From Argentina anserina (taxonomy: Eukaryota > Streptophyta > Magnoliopsida > Rosales > Rosaceae): a stretch of DNA of 64,000 bases. The position numbers and the translations under genes were made by a program. Within the stretch, counting starts at the first letter, position 1. Each line of letters opens with the position of its first letter. A model generated the notes under the pieces. The model made no database searches. It was not told where the DNA came from and was given only the letters and a program-made list of their open reading frames with translations. The stretch spans positions 17,689,001-17,753,000 of the forward strand of contig NC_065874.1 in the NCBI RefSeq assembly GCF_933775445.1, read 5' to 3'. Below are positions 12,546 through 21,700 of the stretch, one piece after another.

Positions 12546-14111
12546 TGCTCGATTACTCGACATCAATATTTAACCCTGAACACATCATAGTAGTATAAAG
12601 CAAGAGGGTATCGTTCACAAACCGGGGATCCAGCCAGGGCTTAGGATCATAACACTTACACGAATTCATAAAGGTTTTAAGGTTTGATATAGTTTCGGAT
12701 TGAATCATAAAAACAGTAAATAAACCCTAAACTAATATATACATGTGATCAACCAACCAACACATAAATAATCACCAAAACATCTCATACAAAGGAAATC
12801 GAACCAAGCTCTATGTCTTTCTTGCATCATGCCGAAACCATATATATTGAACAACTAAGGTTGGATCATGCAATCTAAGTTCCAAATCAGTAACCTATAT
12901 GCATAGACACTTAACACATTCAAGTCTTGCCACTCGGCTTCATTGAAATCTAACATGTTCATCTTACCACATAATCCCAAAGCCATGCATATCGAATTCA
13001 TTAAGTATGTCACCTACTTAACCCCCAATCATGCAATTTCGAAAATCATATAGAAAAGAATAAACATGTTCATAGCATAAGTCTTTAATCCAACAATCCT
13101 AAATATCATGCTACAATCGTACACATAACACTTAGAAATCAAAATTGATCAAGAACAAGGTTCGGCAGAAACCAAAAAAAACAGAAATTCCATAAAACCA
13201 AAACATAATTTCGAATCCTCTACATAAGTTGAATCAAGTAGCTATTTCATAGACAAAATTGATACAAGATTACTCTACACAAATCGCAACTCATCCAAGA
13301 ACAAGAATAAAACCAAAAACCGAATTGAAATAAAGAGAGAATCATGGTTACACTTTATCAATCAATCGATCCTACAAGGTGTAGCCAAGACTTCTATGGA
13401 TGAAACCTCTTCTCAATCGTGCTTCAAGGCTATAGATAAAGGTGGAGAATGGTGGAATCGGTTTTAGGATTTCTTGGAAGGATGAAGGATGGATTCGGCA
13501 AAGCTAGGCTTGTGTTTATGTGTAGGGCTGATGATGTTGCTGAATGGAGAGGCCGGCCTCTATATATAGAGTGTAGGAAGCCTTCTTGCTGTGCCAAAAG
13601 GAAATAGAATCCAATTGGGAAACTGAAATCCTCTTTGTTATGGATTTGATTTATGTACTCCATATCCAACTTGATGTAGGAAACCAAGTCCAATAGGGAG
13701 ATCTCTTTAAGGGCTGCACGGCAATCTCTTGGTCCAACTAGGAATAGCTAGGCCGGCCTCCTCTTCTCCTTCTTCAACTCGAATATGATTTCCTTGTTCA
13801 ACTAGGAATGCAACTCGGCAACTTTCCTTTCTTTCCAAATATGATTTGTCTTTCCTGAAAAGAAATCGTCGATTAAGGAATAGGAAAGAATGAAAATAGG
13901 AAAGTAGAGTCCTAGTCGAGTAAGGAATCCTAGCTCAATCAGGAGTTCTAACACTTAGCACAATTTCATCATCAATTCATCTCAATTCGAAATAGCTCTA
14001 CTTAGAACATACATATGACAAATATGAACCTAAAGCAACTAAATAAGAAGTAACAAAGCATAAGAATAGGGCATATAAACATTAAGAACGTCACACTTTG
14101 TGTTCCTATCA
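12546..14111 (-). repeat. Right LTR (5' LTR) of the Athila-type element, inner end truncated
   Basis: Matches the left LTR from its TGCTCG onward to the shared CTATCA end. The inner end lacks the TGAT terminus seen in the left LTR: beyond 12543 the sequence changes directly into gag-coding sequence. The 16-bp TATA palindrome of the left LTR has lost one G here (around 13557-13571). Confidence 0.88.
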
Positions 14112-14136
14112 ATAAATAAGTAAGACATACCTGAAA

Positions 14137-14313
14137 GGGACGAAGGTGACTCCGAAGAACCTGAAATCTAAATAAGTACATTTCGCCAAATGTTAGAAGT
14201 TGCTCATCACTACTTTCCAACACGACGTTGAAATCCAATTCAGAACCACAATAATGAAAAAGCATCTCATTATATTCCACAATAATTATAACCCATAAAT
14301 CAATAGAGGACAA
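14137..14313 (-). pseudogene. Exon remnant of the unidentified host gene, right side of the Athila insertion
   Basis: On the minus strand an open stretch ends ...Leu-Arg-Pro-Phe-Gln at a TTTCAG|GTATGT donor-like site near 14137. Its end resembles the small exon-like stretch at 2820-2754, which also ends at a TTTCAG|GT-type donor. This ties it to the decayed gene at 2290-3425, from which the Athila insertion now separates it. Function is not recognised. Confidence 0.3.
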
Positions 14314-14359
14314 GAAGCAAGACCACCTTACTTAAACATTGGTCTTGTGAAAAGCTGCA

Positions 14360-14818
14360 TGTTAACAGCACCCCATGAATGAGGTGATCTTTGGCTTAAT
14401 CTCTTCCTATTCCAGCCACATGACCGGTGACCATAGACCTAGAAGGCCCAACAGACAAACAAACTGATCCGGTAGCCTCTCTACTTGCTCGGGTATCGCC
14501 ATTAAAGCCACCCACGTTGGCTCGCCTAAATGATAGATGCTATGTGCTGGCACACATTCCCACATTGAAGGAAGAGCCAGTCACATTTCTCAATACACCT
14601 ATAAATAGGCTGCTTAAACTACCTAAAAGAAGTAATGTATTTCTAAGTCTTTAACTCTTCAACTTACTCCGTACTAGACACTAACTTAAACTTTAGAGGG
14701 TAAAAAATCGGTGCACTGCTGTCCCTTTGACTTATGTTGTATGTATGTCTAACTAAACCGACACATCAGAATACAAGAGTACGAGAAACTAGATCCCCCG
14801 GATTTGGCTCTCGTAACA
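14360..14818 (+). repeat. Probable 5' LTR of the old Tat-lineage element
   Basis: Starts TGTTAACAGC and ends CGTAACA, followed by two bases and a primer-binding site. It contains a TATA box CTATAAATA at 14599-14607. The second LTR copy is not in the window, so the left border rests only on the TG and is uncertain. Confidence 0.55.
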
Positions 14819-14820
14819 TT

Positions 14821-14835
14821 TGGCACTAGAAGGAG
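14821..14835 (+). promoter_or_regulatory. Primer-binding site of the old Tat-lineage element
   Basis: TGGCACTAGAAGGAG two bases after the LTR end is a one-base variant of the TGGCGC-type tRNA-complementary sites used by plant gypsy elements. The exact tRNA was not assigned. Confidence 0.6.
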
Positions 14836-15267
14836 GGTTCTCGTCAGCAAGACTTTTCTAGCTTTACCCAATGGTGATTCCAAATGAACAAGAGAATCCA
14901 TTGTCACCTCGCTAGTCCACTCCCCGGGAGGCGGACACAGCTCTTTCCCTAAGATTGTTCCCAGCACCGTAGCACAGGGCCGGGGGGCCATTCCCCGACT
15001 CCTAGACTACGGCCGGGGGGTCGTCCTAAGTAACCTTCACGGATCCCCAAGCCGCATTAGAATTGGCACTCCAAGATTACAAGAGGCTACAAGCCGAGAT
15101 GGAGTTAAGGCGCCACGCTACATGTGCCCCGTAACACACTTAGCTACGCTAAAGAAAGAACAACAATTCATTCGGACCGCTCTTGAAGACCGAATAAATG
15201 CTGACAAAGCTTCAGATGAAGTAGAGGGGCGATGAGAAACTCCGGGATTTTGTATCCCGTGGTAGAC

Positions 15268-18213
15268 CACCACGGCGCGGTGCCATGACATGGATTATGT
15301 TCTCGCCGTGGCGGTGTTCCGACAGGCCCTGAGGCTGGGAGATTTCCTCCACAAGATCAATGAAAATGCTCCCAAATCTTATAAAGAGTTGATAGAAACG
15401 GCGACATGGTGGGCGAAGGCCGAGTACCGCACTTTTTGAATCCTAATGAGGTAGGTTCATCCACGTAAACCAATGCCCGGGACGGTGGTCGCCGGTCTGT
15501 GTGGGAGAGGTTAGACCAACCCCAAGGCGATAGCAGGCAAGACACCCTGGATGGGGGTAGAGGCAACAGACGCTGAGACGATCAGGGAAGACACGGTCGA
15601 GCTGACCCGTATCCCACCCATGGTCGTGGTGCCGTAGCGGGGTATAGGCAACATGGGGCTCCCCAGACGAATTCTTCACGAGCCTCACCGTGTCTTACGC
15701 CGACATATATGAGCACCACAAAAATCTCCTGCCAATGCCTCAAGCATCGGTATGACAAAAGGCCAACGAGGAGCACGGGAAAATACTACGTTTACCACGA
15801 TGACTTGGGACATGACACATATGTCTGTTATACGTTGAAATCAGCCATTAAGGAACTGGTCAGAGCCGGTAAGCTGGACCGATACAGGTCCCAGGTGATA
15901 AACGCCAATGCCATACAAATCCATGGACAAATAGCAACCCTGCACGGCGGGGCGATCCAGCCCCCGCCCCAAAGAAAAAGACAGCAGACATTGGAGCTCT
16001 ATGAGCTCAGCCAGGGTGTTACAGCCGCACCAGCTACCTGGGACACGATCCAATTCTCCAGGGAGGAAGCACCCATCCAGACCTCGCAGACCGACCCGTT
16101 GCTGATAACGGCACATGTCGACCATTATTCGTATATAATGGTGTTAGTGGACACCGTAGCGACGGTAGTGTTATGTCCGCCGACTGTTATCGCAAGCTCA
16201 AGCGGGACCGTGCAAAACATTACAGTAATCATGACCCGTTAGTTAGCTTTTCTGAAGAGGTTGTGCAACCCCTTAACTCTGACCGTATGACTCTATTGCT
16301 TGGTTCAGGGTTGACGCAAACAAGGATAACCACCCGGTTCCTAATAGTGGACTGTCCATCCTCCTATAACATCATCCTGGGCCGGGATGTGCTGTGGGGC
16401 CTCCAGTATATAATTTCCAGGCCCATGTTTATGCTAAAGGTGCCGACCCCAGGCAGTATCCTGACAATTAGAGGAGATGAGATTGATACGCTTCACAACC
16501 ATCTCGACCTCATATCGGCGGGACAGAGACCGTATGAGATGCTACCGGTGGCTCCAGCGGAGGCCATTGATGACCCGCGGGATGAGGCCCCAATGGAGCG
16601 AGAGCTCTCCAATACAGAAGAATAAGACCCACGGGCACATCCGGAAGCATTCGAAGAGACCGAATGGATAGGTCTATCGGACGCGCATCCGGACCAAAGG
16701 ATTCGTATCAGATCGGGTTTGTGACCAAATATCCGGGACTAGCTGGTGACGTACCTCCGGGAACATCAACACATCTTCGCCTGATCATATGCGGACATGC
16801 CCGAAGTTAAATGTCTTAGAAGGGACAAGGCCGGTGCGCCAGAAGCGCCAGACCTTTGATCAAGAGAAATATCAGGCAATTCAGGTTGAGATCAGGCGGC
16901 TCCGGGACATCAAATTCATCCAGGAAGTCGACTACCCCAAATCGGTCTCTAATGTGGTGATGGTTAAGAAGCCAAATAGCTCATGGCGGATGTGTGTAGA
17001 TTACACAAACTAGAATCAGGTTTGCTCGATCGATAGCTTCCCACTCCCTCGAATAGACCAGCTAGTGGTCATGACGACCGGTTTTGGGCTCTTGAGTTTC
17101 TTGGACGCCTACTCGGGCTACAACCAAATCAAGATGCACCTAGACGACCAAGAGGACATTGCTTTCGTGACTGATAAAGGTTTGTATTGCTATCAGATCA
17201 TGCCTTTCGGATTGAAAAACGCAGGGGCAACTTATCATAGGGCGGTCACTCGGATGTTTGAGAAAGAAATAGGTGAGACCGTGGAGGTATATGTGGATGA
17301 CATGGTCTTCAAGAGCAAAACATCAGAGGGACATGTCGTCAACCTTGACAAGATCTTATCGATTCTTCTCCACTACGGCATGACGTTACATTTGTTTAGA
17401 CTTCATGGTGAGTGAAAGGGGCATAGATGCCAACCCCGAAAAGGTCCGAGCAATAATCGACATGAAATCGCCATCGACCAAGAATGAAGTCGAGTGCCTC
17501 GCCGACGAATGGTGGCCCTCCCCCGCTTTATCTCCTGCCTAACGGATAGGTGTGCACCAATTTTCCATTTGTTTCAGACCTAGCACAAGAGAGATATCAC
17601 ATGGGGCCCGAAACATGAGGCGGCTTTTTTTCCGGATTAGGGAATATCTAGGGTCGGTCCCGACGTTCTCGACCCTGGTGCCTGGGGAAATTTTATTCCT
17701 ATACTTGGCACTTTCTCAAACAGTGGTAAGCTCTACCTTAGTCAAACAGGAGGATAGCAAGGAGCTCCTGGTATATTACAGCGGTAAAGGTCTAAATGGC
17801 CCCAAGACCAGGTACCCCGAGATCGACAAACCCGACTTGGCACTGATCACCACCGCCCGACGACTGTGACAATACTTTTAGGCCCATACTATCCATGTAT
17901 TAACTAACCAACCACTGTGCCAGGTACTTCTGAAGTCGGAGACCTCCGGGCGATTAGTAAAGTGGGCGGTTGAGCTGGGAGAATTTGACATTTAGTTCAA
18001 GCCCCAGACATCATTGAAAGGGCAGGCCGCGACCGATTTCATCGTTGAATTTATCCCAATAGGATCTATGCATACAAACACAGTTGCAGCTGCATCGGTG
18101 CCGGTTTGGGAACTATATGTGGATGGTTCAGCCAACAAGAACTGATGCGGTACAGGTGTAATCATCAATTACTCGGAGGGGAATGAATACCCCTACGCGC
18201 TCTGGTTCCGATT
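15268..18213 (+). pseudogene. Degenerate gag-pol of the old Tat-lineage element, 5' part
   Basis: Pieces in changing frames. About 15300-15430 is the end of the gag capsid region (Ala-Phe/Val-Phe-Arg-Gln-Ala-Leu block). 15750-15900 is the Tyr-His-Asp-Asp-x-Gly-His-Asp-Thr region preceding the protease. 16130-16620 is protease-like, with the first Asp-Thr followed by Val instead of Gly. 16790-17415 is RT, with a TAG at 17011-17013 and a retained Tyr-Val-Asp-Asp. 17640-17870 is the first RNase H. From about 18100 comes the start of the archaeal-type RNase H (Tyr-Val-Asp-Gly-Ser-Ala). It is non-functional. Confidence 0.8.
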
Positions 18214-18687
18214 TGTTGGCATAGGCTTATGCCCGCCATAATCAGCACAACTACCAGCGCATTAAAGCTAACGTATAGCACAATCTTACAATACTAATAG
18301 CAAGTCAGCCGCGCTAACTACACAACGGGCCTCCCCACGGCCCAAACTGACTACGGACGTGCCCTCACGCGCATCTCAAAGAAGGCTCCAGAGAGCACCT
18401 TAATCGGACATCGTCCCACATCGAATGGCAAGTAAACGATCCACTTCAACTCAACAATAAAAGGTCAGACTCTTGACCTTACAAGGTAAGTACACTAAAC
18501 TTCCTACCCTTACTCTGCACGAATTATCATTGCCCTGACTTAAGCGTCGGAGAGTCGAAGACCACGCCGCCGTGGTCTCTACTCTAACGACGTGTGTTAC
18601 CCGTGGCAGGAAAGTGACCGGGAGTACGGCGTACTATATATACGTGGAGCACGGCGTACTGAATCAAGTATAATCACCGCATTAACA
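18214..18687 (+). repeat. 5' LTR of the young Tat-lineage element
   Basis: Starts TGTTGGCATAGG and ends CATTAACA. The promoter region has a perfect-arm hairpin, GACCACG and CGTGGTC around a 4-nt loop (about 18560-18577). A TATA run (about 18634-18643) is bracketed by two copies of ACGGCGTACT at 18626-18635 and 18651-18660. Confidence 0.95.
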
Positions 18688-18688
18688 T

Positions 18689-18704
18689 TGGCGCCGTCTG
18701 TGGG
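18689..18704 (+). promoter_or_regulatory. Primer-binding site of the young Tat-lineage element
   Basis: TGGCGCCGTCTGTGGG follows the LTR end after one base. TGGCGCC-type sites are standard for plant gypsy elements; I did not assign the tRNA. Only 36 bp separate it from the gag-pol ATG at 18741, so the leader is very short. Confidence 0.85.
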
Positions 18705-18740
18705 AAACCGCAACAAAAAGTCAAACAAAAAAAACATCCC

Positions 18741-21700
18741 ATGCAACACCTAGCCAAACAACTACACTTCGACATGGGCACTACGAATCCGTCCCCCTCT
18801 ACTCCGGCAGGCGGTCACATCGAAGACGTCACAGACCTTAGCCTCAACCACCCTCTACCCTCCGCCAACGACCCTTTCATCCTCACACCTACACCCGGAA
18901 CAGTCGTTAGTACCAATGCGACTACAGATCCGGCAACCGCCGCAAGAATGGAAAGCATGGCTCGCGATCTAGCCGATTGCCAGCAGCGCGAGGTACTGGA
19001 ACGCGAGAAAGCAGCAGCTCTTCAGAGCGAACATGACAGGATACAGACACACCTCGAACGGGCTGAGCGCAGTCATTTACATGGGGAGTCAAATCGCGAG
19101 GGCAGCGCGCAAACAAGAGGACGAGAACAAGTTCGCTTAAGCATCAGCATGACCCCCTCCGAACTCGCCAAGAAACGGCCACCATCACCACGGCGTATCC
19201 ATAACCGTGAGGAAGGAAGCACAAGCGTCACCTCCCGTTCCAGACCCCACACAGCTGCTCACAACAGCGAGTCTGCCACGCTAGCCCTGATCTTGCAGCG
19301 ACTAACAGCGATAGAACAACGGGATGCCAATCCACGGTGCCAACCAGTGTTCGCAGCCAGGCCAGGCCCATTCACTACGAGAATAATGAACACCGTGCGT
19401 CCTTCTCAATCCAAGAGCCCAAAAATCACGCCGTACACAGGTGAAGGCGATCCATTCCGGCACATTGATAACTTCAAAAAAGTCACTGCCAGTAGAGAAT
19501 TCGACGACGCCACCTTATGCCACCTATTCAGCGAAACATTAGATGGGGATGCCATGAATTGGTTCTTTGAACAACAAGCGAACTCCATGGATTCTTTCGC
19601 GCAGTTAACCACAGCATTTCTTAATCGGTTTATACTCATGGCCGGGGCCGCCCACACAACTGATGACCTATTTCAAGTAAAACAAGAGAGCAGGGAAACA
19701 TTGGGCACCTTCGTCATGCGATGGCAGACTGCAGCATCCAGATGTCGGAACCTGAACAAAACGCTCGCCTTGGCTGCTTTTAAGGAAGGACTACGGTCAG
19801 AGAACTTCTTGTTCCACATTAATGTGGACCCTCGAATGCGCGGCGCCACATACGATGACATCATGACTGAAGCAGTACGATACGCTCAGGCAGAATACGT
19901 TACATACGGAGAGAAGCGGACCCCAGTACCATCAGACAAAACTACTATGACGCAGACATCTACACACACAGTCCCCCTCCAGCGCGAGCTCTTCCCAAAC
20001 ACAAAAGACCATAGCAAAGGCAGGAAGAGAGAGTGGCATCAAGCCAATCACCGTGATGCGCGTAACAACGATCGGCACAGGGGCCGGGACAAGAACAGAA
20101 GACTTGGCCAGGAATGTCGCGACAACAGAGACCCCCGCCAAGTTAACGCGATGGGACGCCGTAGTGACCACACACTGCCTAGGGAAGAGACCCTGGAGGA
20201 CTTTTTCCACGCACATCAGGGCACGTTGAGGAAACCAGCAAGACCGCTACGCCCCCAAACCGAAGCAGAAACTGGTAAATGGTGCAGATTCCACGAAAAT
20301 GGAAGTCATAACACGAATGATTGCCGCACCCTCCGCATATTAAGAGCCAATGGCGACACGGGAGTTCGCCCGGCGCAACAGAGGGTACAGCAGAATGTGG
20401 TTGCCGCAGTCGAGACCCTACGCCGCATCAACGTTATAGAGGGAGGAGCCCCGAAGACCAACTTGTCCAACCGAGCAAAAAAGCTCTTTGACCGCAATAA
20501 TCACCCAAGGCAGGTGTATGCCATCACAGGAGGAAACGTTAAACGACAGAAAGAAGGATGGAAACCGATCACCTTCACTGAGGACGAGGAAATTGGCATC
20601 TCCTTACCCAATGACGACGCTTTCCTCATAGACGCAATCTTGGGCGGACAATGGGATGTAGGGAAGATGATGATCGACACGGGATCTGCAGTCAACGTCG
20701 TATTCAAGGGCTGCTACGAAAAAATGGAGCGTAGCGGCAAGAAATTGGTACAAGACCACGAACCGCTAGTCAGCTTCTCTGGTGACATAACCCAACCCCT
20801 AGGTTCGGATTATATGACAGTACGCATTGGGACCGCACCATGCACAGTTTGCGTCGAAGCTGAGTTCATCATAGTCGATGCCTACAGCTCATACAACGGG
20901 ATCATCGGCCGACCTACACTTAACCGGATGCGAACTTTTATCGCCGGACACATAATGCTCATGAAATTCCCAACTCCGCACAGAACAGGACAGGTCCGGG
21001 GTTCACAATCCGTGGCAAAAGATTGCCAGACACGCGCAATTCGACAAACGCGCAACCGACACGAAATCCTGGCAGTACACGCCACAGTAAACTTAACCGA
21101 CAAAGTTGTCGACGCACGAGATGGCGAAACGTCGAAGGGAAAGAGCAAGCAGAAGGCTACGCCATACGAGACAAAAATTCCGGCAAACCCCGAATCCTCA
21201 TTGAAAAGCATTACGCCATTCGCAAGTCATCCGGAGCGCAAGATCAAAATCGGGGCAACTCTCAATCCCACTGTTGAGAGAGATTTAACAAGTTTCTTGG
21301 GCGACAACATGGAAGTCTTCACATGGTCTTATGAAGACATGCCTGGCATCTCGCCCGACATCATCATGCATGAATTGCACATCAAACCTTCCGCACACCC
21401 AATTAAGCAAAAGCGCCGAAGCTTCGACGATGAAAAGAGCACGGCGATACGCCAGGAAGTTGACAAATTGAGAGGCATGAAGTTCGTCCGGGAGGTACAG
21501 TACCCTGAGTGGATCTCAAACTGTGTTATGGTACGTAAAGCCAACGGTAAATGGCGTATGTGTGTGGATTACAAGAACGTAAACAAAGCATGCCCAAAGG
21601 ACAGTTTCCCCCTACCCAGAATTGACCAGCTCATTGATGCCACGGCAGGTCACGAGTTGCTCAGTATGATGGACGCCTACTCCGGGTACAATCAGATACG

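Larger units (their letters stand above)
3606..14111 (-). mobile_element. Athila-type Ty3/gypsy LTR retrotransposon
   Basis: A 10.5-kb element with two long LTRs, the outer ends being TGAT and ATCA, flanked by the 5-bp direct repeat ATAAA (3601-3605 and 14112-14116). Internal order on the minus strand is gag, protease, RT, RNase H, integrase, then a 1.8-kb noncoding region. The RT active site is Met-Asp-Asp-Phe rather than Tyr-x-Asp-Asp, which is normal for Athila elements. By eye the LTRs differ by about four substitutions and one 1-bp indel over 1.57 kb, so the insertion is recent. The reading frame is broken by one in-frame stop and one frameshift, and no primer-binding site or leader remains, so this copy cannot move by itself. 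Confidence 0.93.
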
